Below are positions 1 through 8,459 of a DNA stretch of 41,938 bases, one piece after another. The notes under the pieces are model-generated. The model was not told where the DNA came from. It worked only from the letters and a program-made list of their open reading frames with translations, and made no database searches. The stretch is taken from positions 1 through 41,938 of the forward strand of contig DLGD01000043.1 of assembly GCA_002482505.1 (NCBI GenBank). The letters run 5' to 3'. The first letter of the stretch is position 1. Every line of letters begins with the position of its first letter. The position numbers were made by a program, and so were the translations under genes. The DNA is from Christensenella sp. UBA7703. Its GTDB lineage: Bacteria; Bacillota; Clostridia; Christensenellales; CAG-138.

Positions 1-50
1 TACTTTTACTTTACAGGTTCACCAAACGGGTGGTTCTTGAATGGATTCGC

Positions 51-2396
51 TTACTCGTCGACCTTGAGGCCTTCGAAGAGGGATGCCAGAGAGGTTTTCG
101 CTTCCTGCACCGGCGGCAGTTCGTATTCGCCATCCTCGTTGTTGCGACGGCGGCGGTCACCGCTGTCTCTTGAGGAGGAACGGTCACTGCTGGAGGAACG
201 CGGTGCGCGCTCCGGGCGCTCTGTGCGCGGCTGCTGAGCCTGCTGGCTCTGCTGCGAATCGCGCTGCTGCTGGCGCTGTTCCTGACGCTCTGCATACTGG
301 CGGTCACGCTCGGCTTTTTCAGCGGCAAGCTGCTCGGCAAGCGCAGGATCTTCTTCAAGAAGCGCTTCCTTGCGGCTGAGGCTGATGCGCTTGGCTTCGG
401 GGCTAACCTCGAGAACCTTGCAGCGAACCACATCGCCAACTTTGAGTTCGTCTTCCACCTTCGCAATGCGATGGACGGAAACCTGCGAGATATGGATGAG
501 GCCATCGATCGTGCTCTCGAGTGCGACAAACGCGCCGAAGGGAACGATGCGGACAACCTTGCCCTCTACGATCGAGCCAACCGCATACTTTTCGCCGGCA
601 AGCATCCAGGGCTTGGGCTGAAGTTGCTTATAGCCAAGGGAGACGCGCTCTTTCTCAACGTCTACGTTGAGAATGATCACTTCGATTTCCTGACCGATTG
701 CGAACACATCCGAAGGATGCTTCACGCGGCCCCATGCGGCGTCGGTCACGTGAACGAGGCCGTCGATACCGCCGATGTCCACAAACGCGCCGAAGTCTGC
801 AATTCTGCGCACAACGCCGTTAACCTTGCTGCCGACGATGAGCTGTTCCCACTTAGCATGCTTCTCTGCCGCGGCCTCCGCGATGAGAACCTGCTTCTGA
901 GATGCAACAATGCGCTTCCTCTGACGATCTACTTCCAGAACCTTGAGCTTCATGGGCTTGCCAACGAACTCGTTGAGGTTCTCAATATACTTGGTGGAAA
1001 CTTGAGACGCGGGAACGAACGCACGAATGCCGCTGATGTCCGCAATCAATCCGCCCTTGACGACCTCTTTGCCAACCGCATCAAAGATTTTCTCTTCAAT
1101 GTTTTCCTGGCTGAGAAGTTCGTCCCAGAGCTTCTTGCTCTCAACGTTTTTGCGGGAGAGAAGCACGTTGCCGTCTCCGTCATTCACCTTGGTGACTTCG
1201 ACTTCGATGGTGTCGCCTTCTTTAAACAGGTCTTCGGCCTTCACGTCCGAGTCGCTGGAAAGCTCGCCCACGGGAATCACGCCATCCGACTTATAGCCGA
1301 CATTGACGAATACTTCGCCATCGACCACGGAAATGACCGTTCCTTCGAGCACCTGGCCGTTATGAATGCGCGTCATGGTCTTTTCAAACGCGGATGCAAA
1401 GTCGGAGCTGTCTTCGTGTTCCGGCTTGGGTTCGGCCTTCGCCTTCGCTGTGGCTTTGGGCGCTTCCACAGCCGCCACGACTTCTTCGGTTACCTGGGGC
1501 ACGACGACTTCCTCGGCGGGAGCTTCCGCTTCAATGGTCTCGATCGTCGTTTTTTCCTGTTCGCTCATTACTTGTAGTACCTCCCTAATCATCCGGTCCG
1601 GCGTCGATGCGCCCGCAACAATACCTATTATATCATCGGATGGTAATTTATCAAGCAAAAGTTTGTCGATCGAATCGATGTTTTCTGTATTTTTACAGTG
1701 TTTTTTACAGATTTCGACCAGCTTTTGTGTGTTTGCGCTGGATTTTGAGCCAAGCACCAGCATGCGCGTGCTGCGGCGGGAAATCTCCTCCGCTTCGCTC
1801 TGCCGGTCGCGCGTTGTATCGCAAATCGTATTGCGAATCGTAAGCGAAAGAGAATTTGCGTAGCGCGATTCAATTGCACGTTGAATGGCGGCAAGTGTCT
1901 CCTCCGGTAGCGTCGTCTGCGCAACCAGCACGGCCTTCTTGATCGGCGGAAGATTTGCCACATCCGCCTCCGTCTCCAGGACAAGCGCGCTGTCACCCGC
2001 CCAACCGCAAATCCCGATCACTTCCGGGTGGTTTGCTTTGCCTGCGATGAGGACAGTGTTGCCCTCCTCCGCCGCCTTTTCAACAATCCGGTGAATGCGC
2101 TTGACATATGGGCAAGTCGCGTCGATCAGCCGGATTCGGGCCTGTTCGCTCTCTTCATAGACCGCGGGTGGCGCACCATGCGCGCGGATGATCAACGTGT
2201 CGCCTTCCTGAAGGGTTGTTAGGTTCTCCACCGAGTGTACGCCCTTTTCGGCAAGCTCGTGCACCACGCTGTCGTTGTGGATGATGTTACCGTAGGTATA
2301 GACGGTTCCACGCTCCTTTGCGCACTGCTCGGCCATCTCGACCGCGCGGCGTACACCAAAGCAGAATCCGCTGTTTTTTGCCAATAATATCTTCAT
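51..2396 (-). CDS. ispH-rpsA: IspH / ribosomal protein S1 fusion protein
   Basis: Two enzymes' worth of protein in one frame of about 781 residues. Residues 1-280 are 4-hydroxy-3-methylbut-2-enyl diphosphate reductase, the last step of the non-mevalonate isoprenoid pathway. The three iron-sulfur cysteines are visible near residues 12 (GFCFGVR), 95 (DATCPYV) and 192 (ICDTTRDRQ), with substrate histidines in IHND, AHGAPP and NHPEV. A Glu/Ala-rich linker (about 280-340) leads to four S1 RNA-binding repeats near 345-416, 430-500, 517-588 and 604-675, then a Gln/Arg/Ser-rich tail. The fusion is a recognised clostridial arrangement. I chose ATG at 2396 over the TTG two codons upstream; neither has a clear ribosome-binding site. 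It is the last gene of the surE-to-ispH run, 18 bp after plsC. Confidence 0.95.
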   Translation of the reverse strand: MKILLAKNSGFCFGVRRAVEMAEQCAKERGTVYTYGNIIHNDSVVHELAEKGVHSVENLTTLQEGDTLIIRAHGAPPAVYEESEQARIRLIDATCPYVKRIHRIVEKAAEEGNTVLIAGKANHPEVIGICGWAGDSALVLETEADVANLPPIKKAVLVAQTTLPEETLAAIQRAIESRYANSLSLTIRNTICDTTRDRQSEAEEISRRSTRMLVLGSKSSANTQKLVEICKKHCKNTENIDSIDKLLLDKLPSDDIIGIVAGASTPDRMIREVLQVMSEQEKTTIETIEAEAPAEEVVVPQVTEEVVAAVEAPKATAKAKAEPKPEHEDSSDFASAFEKTMTRIHNGQVLEGTVISVVDGEVFVNVGYKSDGVIPVGELSSDSDVKAEDLFKEGDTIEVEVTKVNDGDGNVLLSRKNVESKKLWDELLSQENIEEKIFDAVGKEVVKGGLIADISGIRAFVPASQVSTKYIENLNEFVGKPMKLKVLEVDRQRKRIVASQKQVLIAEAAAEKHAKWEQLIVGSKVNGVVRRIADFGAFVDIGGIDGLVHVTDAAWGRVKHPSDVFAIGQEIEVIILNVDVEKERVSLGYKQLQPKPWMLAGEKYAVGSIVEGKVVRIVPFGAFVALESTIDGLIHISQVSVHRIAKVEDELKVGDVVRCKVLEVSPEAKRISLSRKEALLEEDPALAEQLAAEKAERDRQYAERQEQRQQQRDSQQSQQAQQPRTERPERAPRSSSSDRSSSRDSGDRRRRNNEDGEYELPPVQEAKTSLASLFEGLKVDE

Positions 2397-2414
2397 GTTC
2401 AATCAATTTTGCCG

Positions 2415-3008
2415 CTACGGCATACGCTCCAGTTCGTTTTTGAGGTTTTGCAGGCTGTCGCGAATCGCGTCTGTCACCGCGTCTACGCCGCGGCCTGCAA
2501 ATGTTTTTGCGACTGCATTCGGGTCGATCACCTCACCGACCACCATCCGCACTTGCCCGCGCTTCTTCCAGTTCGGATCGGCATAAACGGGTATGATTGG
2601 GGAGTTGCAGCGAAGCGCGAGGAATGCCGCGCCTTTTTCAAACGAATCCAGCTCGCCGGTCAGGGAGCGTCGCCCTTCAGGAAAGATGCCAAATATATGG
2701 TTCTTCTCTAGAACAGACATCGCCTGCTTGAGAGACACCATATCCGCCTGCTTTCGATAGACGGGAAACGCCAGCACGCCTTTGAGAAAAAATCGCTTGA
2801 CGGGCGTGTCAAACAGTTCCTGCTTCGCCATAAAATGGATGGGACGCGGCGCGACCATCGCCAGGCGAATCGGATCACCCAGAGAAAAATGGTTGGAGAT
2901 GAGTATCCCGCGGCCACGGAAAAAGAGTCTCCCAAGATTTTTCACTTTCGGGCGGTAAAGCAGCCAGAAGAATGGCGTGATCAGATATTTAAATAGGATG
3001 TAGAGCAT
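2415..3008 (-). CDS. plsC: 1-acyl-sn-glycerol-3-phosphate acyltransferase (PlsC family)
   Basis: Membrane-associated acyltransferase that would add the second acyl chain to lysophosphatidic acid in phospholipid synthesis. The acyltransferase box NHFSLGD (H40, D45) and the phosphate-binding FPEGRRS (109-115) are both present, after a hydrophobic N-terminal segment (residues 3-18). Length 197 aa is normal for the short bacterial form. The start at 3008 is chosen because AAGGAAG lies about 9 nt upstream; the frame stays open another 11 codons, but that extension has no such site. It sits between cmk (104 bp upstream) and ispH-rpsA (18 bp downstream), a gene order common in Clostridia. The acyl donor and true substrate cannot be told from sequence. 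Confidence 0.9.
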   Translation of the reverse strand: MLYILFKYLITPFFWLLYRPKVKNLGRLFFRGRGILISNHFSLGDPIRLAMVAPRPIHFMAKQELFDTPVKRFFLKGVLAFPVYRKQADMVSLKQAMSVLEKNHIFGIFPEGRRSLTGELDSFEKGAAFLALRCNSPIIPVYADPNWKKRGQVRMVVGEVIDPNAVAKTFAGRGVDAVTDAIRDSLQNLKNELERMP

Positions 3009-3112
3009 GGTAAACGCGCTTCCTTCTTGTTTGGAATGCAAAATCCAACAGAGCTATTATTACATTGGTCTTCATAAAACCAATTGTGTGTTAAGAAATC
3101 CGCTCTCTGCGT

Positions 3113-3793
3113 TTAGCGGTCCTGTTTCTCGGCAACCGCGCGAAGCAAGACCGCCAGCGCTTCGTCAGTTGTCATCTCGCTGGTATCGATCCGCATCGCG
3201 TCTTCGGTTTGCCTGAGCGGCATATAGGCACGCGTGCTGTCGTTGTGGTCGCGGAGCTTGATGTCCGCAAGCACCTGCTCATACGTGTCCTGCATGCTGC
3301 CGCGTGCGCGCAGTTCCTTGAGCCTGCGCTCTGCGCGAATCTCCGGACTGGCGGTCACAAAAAACTTGTGTTTGGTATTCGGAAGCACGTTGGTCGTGAT
3401 GTCGCGCCCATCCATAACCACATCGTAGTTGCGCCCAACCTCGCGCTGCAGTTCCGCGAGTTTCTCCCGCACGCAAGGGTGCGCGCTGACGGTTGATGCG
3501 CCCATGGCAAGCTCTTGAGTCCGCAGTATGTCGGTTACGTCTTCCTCGCCAATCAGCACGCGCTGTCCGCGCTCGTCATAGCGCACGCGGATGTCCGCAT
3601 CGTCCAAAATCGTCTTGAGCCCCGCCTCGTCGCTGACGCTGACGCCACGCCGGATGGCAAACAGCGCCATTGCGCGATACATCGACCCCGTGTCAAGATA
3701 GCGGATCTGGAGTGCGCTTGCAACCGCCTTGGCCAGCGTGGATTTCCCCGCGCCGGAGGGGCCGTCAATGGCGATGTTGAGATGCTCCCGCAT
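3113..3793 (-). CDS. cmk: cytidylate kinase
   Basis: Phosphorylates CMP and dCMP to the diphosphates using ATP. The P-loop GPSGAGKST is at residues 11-19, followed by YLDTGSMYRA and the MDGRDITT nucleotide-binding segment; the C-terminal RDHNDSTR region is typical of the family. Length 226 aa is standard. ATG at 3793 is preferred because a run of five G lies 7 nt upstream; an alternative ATG at 3826 would overlap the stop of the FAD oxidoreductase gene. It is the fourth gene of the surE-to-ispH run. Confidence 0.95.
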   Translation of the reverse strand: MREHLNIAIDGPSGAGKSTLAKAVASALQIRYLDTGSMYRAMALFAIRRGVSVSDEAGLKTILDDADIRVRYDERGQRVLIGEEDVTDILRTQELAMGASTVSAHPCVREKLAELQREVGRNYDVVMDGRDITTNVLPNTKHKFFVTASPEIRAERRLKELRARGSMQDTYEQVLADIKLRDHNDSTRAYMPLRQTEDAMRIDTSEMTTDEALAVLLRAVAEKQDR

Positions 3794-3822
3794 GCATTTG
3801 CCCCCGTTCTTCTGATCATTCA

Positions 3823-5043
3823 TCATTCAAATATACTATCCCCTGCCAGCGCGCCCGTTGACCAGGCAATCTGGAGGTTATATCCGCCCGTCGTCGCGTC
3901 AAGGTCGAGAACCTCTCCCGCAAAATAGAGCCCTTTCACGCGCTTGCTCTCCATGGTCGAGGCGTTTACGTCCTTGACACTCACACCGCCACGAGTCACG
4001 ACTGCCTCGTTGAGCCCGCGCGCGCCACTCACGGTCAACGGCAAGGCTTTGAGCAGTTCCACCAAGCGCAAGCGCATGGTTTTGCTGAGCTGACCGACCG
4101 GTAACGCCCCGTCAATTTCTGCAAGCTCCAACACGGTTTCCAGCAGCCGTTGCGGCAGGAGTGCATGCAGCGCGGTCTTCACCTGTTGCCGTGCGCCTTC
4201 CTGCAAATCCCGCAAGAGTCTCGCGTCGAGTTGCTCATGCGTGAGTGCGGGTTTCAGATCAATCGCAAGCCGCGTTCCCGCCGGTTGTCCGGCGATCACG
4301 CCTGAGAGCGAGAGTACAAGAGGGCCGCTGATGCCAAAGTGCGTAAAGAGCAGCTCGCCTAACTCGGAGAAAATCTCTTTCCCTTTTTTCTCGGCTGTGA
4401 GCGTGATGTTTTTGAGCGTCAATCCCGCAAGTTCTCTCGGCCAGTTTTCTTCCGTAACCAGCGGCACCAGCGACGCGACCGGCTCTTCCACGGTGTGCCC
4501 GGTTGCGCGGGCAAAAGTGTACCCGTCGCCTGTTGAGCCCGTCTGCGGATAGGAGATTCCGCCTGTTGCAATAACGGCTGCATCGCAAGCGAGTGTCTCG
4601 CCGCCAACGCGAATGCCGCTCACTACACCATCCTGCGTGAGAATTTCGTCCACGTGTGTGTTGAGCCGTACCGTAACGCCCGCTTCACGCACGATTTTCT
4701 CGCATGCGCGGAGGATGTCGTTGGACTTATCCGAAACCGGGAAAACACGGCCGCCGCGCTCGGTCTTGAGCGGTACGCCGACCTGCTCGATGCGCTCCAT
4801 CAGCGCTTTGTTGTCAAAATGCGAAAATGCGCTGTACAAAAAGCGCGGGTTTCGCAGAACATGCTCAAAGAAAGTATCCCGATCCGCAATATTGGTCACG
4901 TTGCAGCGGCCTTTTCCGGTGATATAGAGTTTTTTGCCGAGCTTTTCGTTTCGCTCAAAGAGCGTGACTTGATGCCCGTTTCGTGCGGCGTTTGCGGCGG
5001 CAATCATGCCGGCCGGTCCGCCACCGATGACGAAAACGATCAT
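3823..5043 (-). CDS. NAD(P)/FAD-dependent oxidoreductase, HI0933/YhiN family
   Basis: A 406-residue flavoprotein. The dinucleotide-binding GGGPAG (residues 7-12) starts a Rossmann fold, followed by GKKLYITGKGRCNVTN, the signature of the HI0933-like family, and a C-terminal FAD segment (GLYFAGEVLDLDATTGGYN). The physiological substrate of most members is unknown; one clostridial relative, BaiN, has been linked to bile-acid reduction, but the family is broad and that function should not be assumed here. Its ATG overlaps the RpiR-gene stop by 4 bp (ATGA), suggesting translational coupling. It precedes cmk, as in many Clostridia. Confidence 0.88.
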   Translation of the reverse strand: MIVFVIGGGPAGMIAAANAARNGHQVTLFERNEKLGKKLYITGKGRCNVTNIADRDTFFEHVLRNPRFLYSAFSHFDNKALMERIEQVGVPLKTERGGRVFPVSDKSNDILRACEKIVREAGVTVRLNTHVDEILTQDGVVSGIRVGGETLACDAAVIATGGISYPQTGSTGDGYTFARATGHTVEEPVASLVPLVTEENWPRELAGLTLKNITLTAEKKGKEIFSELGELLFTHFGISGPLVLSLSGVIAGQPAGTRLAIDLKPALTHEQLDARLLRDLQEGARQQVKTALHALLPQRLLETVLELAEIDGALPVGQLSKTMRLRLVELLKALPLTVSGARGLNEAVVTRGGVSVKDVNASTMESKRVKGLYFAGEVLDLDATTGGYNLQIAWSTGALAGDSIFE

Positions 5044-5909
5044 GTACGCTCCTCTTTGACCGCCTCGGAGAGATAGACGCCCTCAGCGTGCCAAACCTCT
5101 TCCAGCTGCGTGAGATGCTGATACGCCTCATCCTTTCGCGCGTGCCCGATGGCGACGATGATCGCGTTGATGAGCGACAACGGAGCAACCAGCGAATCCG
5201 CAAACGAAGCCATATCGCTGCGCGCGCAGAGTGTGAAATCGGAGATGCGCGCAACGGGTGAGGTCGGCATATCGGTCAATGCAATCAGTGTTGCGCCCTT
5301 GGACTTTGCATATTTCATTGCGTCCACGGTGCGCGCGCTATAGCGCGGAAAGCTGATGCCAAAGCAAACGTCCTGTGCGTCCACGCGGAGCATACGCTCG
5401 TGAATATCCTGCACCGCGCCGTTGACGAACATAACGTTGTCGCAGACATAGTCGAGATAATACGTTAAAAACTGCGCAAGAGACATGGCGCTACGAATGC
5501 CGAGCACATAGATGCGCCTTGCGCGTAAAATCGCATTGATCGCGCCATCAAAGCTATCGTTGTCGATCATATCGATGGTAGCGCGGATGTTGTTCATATC
5601 GGAAGAAAGCACGGTCTTGAGCACATCCTGCTGCGGAATATTTGCCGCAAGGCGGATGCGCTGTACGCTTGTGAGCCTATGGCGAATGAGGTCCTGCAGC
5701 GCCTCCTGCAGGGCGGGATAGCCGTCGAGCCCCAGCATATAGGCAAAGCGGACGACGGTGGATTCGGAAACACCAACGCGCTCGCCGAGCTTTGCCGCGG
5801 TCATGAACGCAGCATCGTCATACGAATTGAAGATGTATTCCGCGATGCGCCTTTGTCCTTTGGAAAAGGTGGAATACTGCTTTTCCATCATTGAAAACAA
5901 TGCGTCCAT
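5040..5909 (-). CDS. MurR/RpiR-family transcriptional regulator
   Basis: DNA-binding regulator of 289 residues. An N-terminal RpiR-type helix-turn-helix (about 1-77; KGQRRIAEYIF, then ERVGVSESTVVRFAYMLGL) is followed by a SIS sugar-phosphate-binding domain (about 120-250; IYVLGIRSAMSLAQFLTYYL). Such proteins usually sense phosphosugars. The start at 5909 is set by GGAGGAACAAGGA just upstream; the frame is open to 6023, but the extra 38 codons overlap the end of surE. There is no sugar-metabolism gene beside it: the neighbours are surE and the FAD oxidoreductase, so its regulon is not evident from context. Confidence 0.9.
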   Translation of the reverse strand: MDALFSMMEKQYSTFSKGQRRIAEYIFNSYDDAAFMTAAKLGERVGVSESTVVRFAYMLGLDGYPALQEALQDLIRHRLTSVQRIRLAANIPQQDVLKTVLSSDMNNIRATIDMIDNDSFDGAINAILRARRIYVLGIRSAMSLAQFLTYYLDYVCDNVMFVNGAVQDIHERMLRVDAQDVCFGISFPRYSARTVDAMKYAKSKGATLIALTDMPTSPVARISDFTLCARSDMASFADSLVAPLSLINAIIVAIGHARKDEAYQHLTQLEEVWHAEGVYLSEAVKEERT

Positions 5910-5958
5910 GAATCCTTGTTCCTCCATACTATTTTGGTGTGCAAGTTGCGCGGTGCAA

Positions 5959-6726
5959 TTAGCCGAGCCAGCGAATATCGTGCGCGTCCATCTCTCCCAT
6001 GCGAGAGTACTGCGTAAGATCATAGGTGACCGGTGTAAGGGTCACATACCCTTCGCGCGCCCAGCGGTCGTCGACGTCCATTCCTTCCGAACAGGTGGTG
6101 CAGCCGCGCGGGCACCAATAGTATGTTCTTCCAAAGGGATCTTCGCGCTCCACATACTCCAGCGCGTATTCTTCAATTGCGAGTGGTGTCACCTTGATGC
6201 CCTTGAGCGCCTCATATGGCACAGAAGGCACATTGATGTTGAGGACAGTGCCAAACGAAAGCGGATGCTCGCGCAGATAGTCCACCGCAAAACTGGCGAT
6301 TCTGGCAGCGGTCTCGAGGTATTCCCCCTTGTAGGAGACGCTGGAGATCGCAATTGCCGGATAACCCAGCAGCGCCGCTTCGTGCGCGGCGGCAACGGTT
6401 CCGCTATAGAGCACGTCTGTGCCGAGATTTGCGCCGAGGTTGATGCCGGAAACGACGATATCCGGCGCGGAAAAGAGATTGCCCAGCGCGAGGCGGACGC
6501 AATCGACCGGGGTGCCGCTTACAGCAAACGCCGGAACCTCCGGAAGCCCTTCGATGCGCGTCTTTTGCGCGCGGAGCGGTTCGTTGAGCGTCATCGCGCG
6601 GCTGACCGCGCTTCGCTCGCGATCCGGTGCGGAAACAAATATCTCATGGTGCCGGTTTAACTCCGTCGCCAGTGCGCGGATGCCGCCGGCAAACACGCCA
6701 TCATCATTGCTTAAAAGTAATTTCAT
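5959..6726 (-). CDS. surE: 5'/3'-nucleotidase SurE
   Basis: Metal-dependent nucleoside monophosphate phosphatase acting on 5'- and 3'-nucleotides, in the cytoplasm. The metal ligands are visible: N7-D8-D9 in SNDDG, S39 in ERSAVS and N96 in SGINLGANLGTD. Length 255 aa is typical. ATG at 6726 has GGAG 8 nt upstream. It is the first gene of the minus-strand run that continues with the RpiR regulator, the FAD oxidoreductase, cmk, plsC and ispH-rpsA. Confidence 0.95.
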   Translation of the reverse strand: MKLLLSNDDGVFAGGIRALATELNRHHEIFVSAPDRERSAVSRAMTLNEPLRAQKTRIEGLPEVPAFAVSGTPVDCVRLALGNLFSAPDIVVSGINLGANLGTDVLYSGTVAAAHEAALLGYPAIAISSVSYKGEYLETAARIASFAVDYLREHPLSFGTVLNINVPSVPYEALKGIKVTPLAIEEYALEYVEREDPFGRTYYWCPRGCTTCSEGMDVDDRWAREGYVTLTPVTYDLTQYSRMGEMDAHDIRWLG

Positions 6727-6781
6727 GCAGGAACTCCGTCAAGTAATCGTAAAAGCATTGTAACATACTGCGCTGTGGAAT

Positions 6782-6826
6782 GCAAAAAAAGATAAAACGT
6801 GCAGGAGAACCTGTATTCCCCTGCAC
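6782..6826 (-). terminator. intrinsic terminator after the small membrane-protein gene
   Basis: On the minus strand a 7-bp stem (GTGCAGG/CCTGCAC, 6799-6826) with further internal pairing is followed by a T-rich run (TTTTATCTTTTTTT, 6797-6782). It would end transcription of the gene at 6861-7307 before surE. Confidence 0.85.
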
Positions 6827-6860
6827 GCACTTGAAAATGGTGAAGTTTGGTTCATTTGCA

Positions 6861-7307
6861 TTAACCGATTGGTGTTGCGGTGAGTTGCTCAATGTTCAGC
6901 CCGTTCACTCCATCCACATATCCGTAGCCAAAGATGAACGCAACCGCCGCAACCTGAATTACGATGATCGCAAGTATCGCAAAAAACCACATGCCTCGTG
7001 GGAAACGTCCGTGTCCGCGAAATGCGCGGTAGAGCAGACGGTTGAGAATCAGCGTAAGAATCACCGGCGAGAAAAACAGGAGCAGTTGCAGCGCGCTTTC
7101 TATAATCACCTGCAACGTGCCACTTTTGAGAATCGACCAGTCAAACTCCAACGCCATGCCAAGCATATAGACCGAATAGACCGCGAGCATTAGGTTGAGC
7201 ACGATCAGCGCGACGAAATAGACAATCACTCGCCCTGCGCCATGCCGCGGGAAGTCGCGGTGGTCGTGGTGTCCGCGGTGTTCCTGCTGTGGTTGCTGTT
7301 GTTCCAT
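6861..7307 (-). CDS. small membrane protein of unknown function with His-rich N-terminus
   Basis: I do not recognise a family. The 148-residue product begins with a short polar segment rich in Gln, His and Arg (EHRGHHDHRDFPRHGAGR), then three strongly hydrophobic stretches at about 28-52, 66-86 and 106-128. A basic loop (NRLLYRAFRGHGRFPRG) separates the last two. The His cluster could bind metal, but nothing else supports that. The gene ends in a good terminator and lies 53 bp after udk on the same strand, so it may be co-transcribed with udk. Length, hydrophobic pattern and terminator make a real gene likely. Confidence 0.7.
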   Translation of the reverse strand: MEQQQPQQEHRGHHDHRDFPRHGAGRVIVYFVALIVLNLMLAVYSVYMLGMALEFDWSILKSGTLQVIIESALQLLLFFSPVILTLILNRLLYRAFRGHGRFPRGMWFFAILAIIVIQVAAVAFIFGYGYVDGVNGLNIEQLTATPIG

Positions 7308-7360
7308 CGTTTTGCCCCCTTGCTCTTGCGTTATGTGAGTTCAGTATTTGCTCGTTCTTC

Positions 7361-8044
7361 TTATACTTCCAGTTCTTCTGCCTCACAAGCCTGCTCTGCT
7401 GCGCTTGGCGTGCACTCCGGCTCCACAAAGCGCTCCGCAAGCACTTTCGTAGTCAAGTAAGCTGAGATTGCGTCGATCGCCATCTTATTCTTTCCGCCGC
7501 GCATAACGGCGAAGTCCGCGTCGTTGATATAGTTTGCAATGTATTTCTCGTAAACCGGCTTGACGGTATCGATGTACTGTTCCGCAATATTATCGATCGA
7601 TCGGCCGCGCGCTTTGATGTCCCGCTTGATACGGCGAAGCAGGCAAATATCCACGTCAACATGCAGATAAACTTTGAGCGACATGCGCTCGCAAAGGCGT
7701 TTGTCGTAGAACATATGGATGCCTTCGAGCACCAGCACCTCCGGCGGGGCAATCAGCACATCCGGCGTGTCCGCGCGCTCATAGTTGACATAGTCGTAGC
7801 CCTTGGTGGTGATGGGGTGTCCGCTTTGCAGAATGTCGATATCGGCAAGCAACTCGTCAAAGTCAAAAATGCCCGGCTCGTCATAGTTCAGTTTGATCCG
7901 TTCAGAGAACGGAAGGTCAGGAAAGTTTCGATAATAGCAGTCCTGGCCGATGATGGTGCAGCTGCAAGCAAGCGAATCTTTAATGCGTTTGGCGAGCGTA
8001 CTCTTTCCGCTGCCGCTTGCGCCGCAAATACCGATGATAATCAT
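7361..8044 (-). CDS. udk: uridine kinase
   Basis: Phosphorylates uridine and cytidine to the monophosphates in pyrimidine salvage. The P-loop GASGSGKST is at residues 8-16, followed by GQDCYYRNF and the substrate segment NYDEPGIFDFDEL; RIKRDIKARGRS is the lid region of the family. At 227 aa it is slightly longer than the usual ~210, with an acidic C-terminal tail (SAAEQACEAEELEV). AGGAGTGA precedes the ATG by 6 nt. A likely promoter lies at 8124-8151. Confidence 0.93.
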   Translation of the reverse strand: MIIIGICGASGSGKSTLAKRIKDSLACSCTIIGQDCYYRNFPDLPFSERIKLNYDEPGIFDFDELLADIDILQSGHPITTKGYDYVNYERADTPDVLIAPPEVLVLEGIHMFYDKRLCERMSLKVYLHVDVDICLLRRIKRDIKARGRSIDNIAEQYIDTVKPVYEKYIANYINDADFAVMRGGKNKMAIDAISAYLTTKVLAERFVEPECTPSAAEQACEAEELEV

Positions 8045-8123
8045 GAAACGTCACTCCTATAGAAAACGGTTGAAACCAAAGTTTTGTTTGGGATCGATCA
8101 ATAATCTGTTTGGTTTTTGTAAT

Positions 8124-8151
8124 TTTATCATGAAACCGGGTGCCTTGGCAA
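8124..8151 (-). promoter_or_regulatory. candidate sigma-A promoter of udk
   Basis: On the minus strand TTGCCA (8151-8146) and GATAAA (8129-8124) are separated by 16 nt, about 80 nt upstream of the udk ATG. Motif match only. Confidence 0.55.
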
Positions 8152-8234
8152 TTCCAAAGCAGTTTCCGCCCGCACTTATGCACAAAAAGAACCGTTCAAA
8201 TTCAGGCAACCCCTTCACTAGCAAATTGTCTATC

Positions 8235-8459
8235 TGATTTCGCAGGAAGCGCCAACAAAACCATCTCAGCTTAAAATGAATAGAAAAAAACGACCCGAAA
8301 GCTCGAACTGGTTGCAAGCAACTCGTCGTTTTTTTGATTTCGCAGGTCGCGCCAACACCATCATTTCAGCCTGAAATGTATAGAAAAAAAAGCAGCCCGG
8401 TTGCCCGGGCTGCTTTGCAAGAGAACAATCTCTTATTTGATTTCGCAGGTCGCGCCAAC
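8235..8459 (-). repeat. imperfect ~100-bp tandem duplication including the last codons of rplL
   Basis: The 388-nt gap between udk and rplL is largely explained by a duplication. A 22-nt block covering the last codons of rplL (8438-8459) recurs at 8335-8356 (perfect) and at 8235-8256 (two mismatches). Between copies, the segments at 8261-8290 and 8361-8390 also match, with the same 100-nt offset, including an identical tagaaaaaaa. Each unit carries a potential hairpin: the rplL terminator in one, a weaker AACGAC/GTCGTT structure (about 8289-8331) in the other. It looks like two rounds of duplication of the rplL 3' end plus terminator, followed by divergence. Confidence 0.85.
8383..8414 (-). 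terminator. intrinsic terminator of the rplJ-rplL operon
   Basis: Minus strand: a perfect 10-bp stem (AGCAGCCCGG/CCGGGCTGCT, 8391-8414) with a 4-nt loop, followed by a run of eight or nine T. It lies 18 nt after the rplL stop codon. Confidence 0.93.

Noticed and set aside
1..50. Terminator after ispH-rpsA
   Set aside because: Only a 4-bp CACC/GGTG stem without a T-run is visible; the terminator may lie outside the window.
471..1577. 368-codon plus-strand frame
   Set aside because: Antisense to the S1 repeats of ispH-rpsA; the repeats produce a false open frame.
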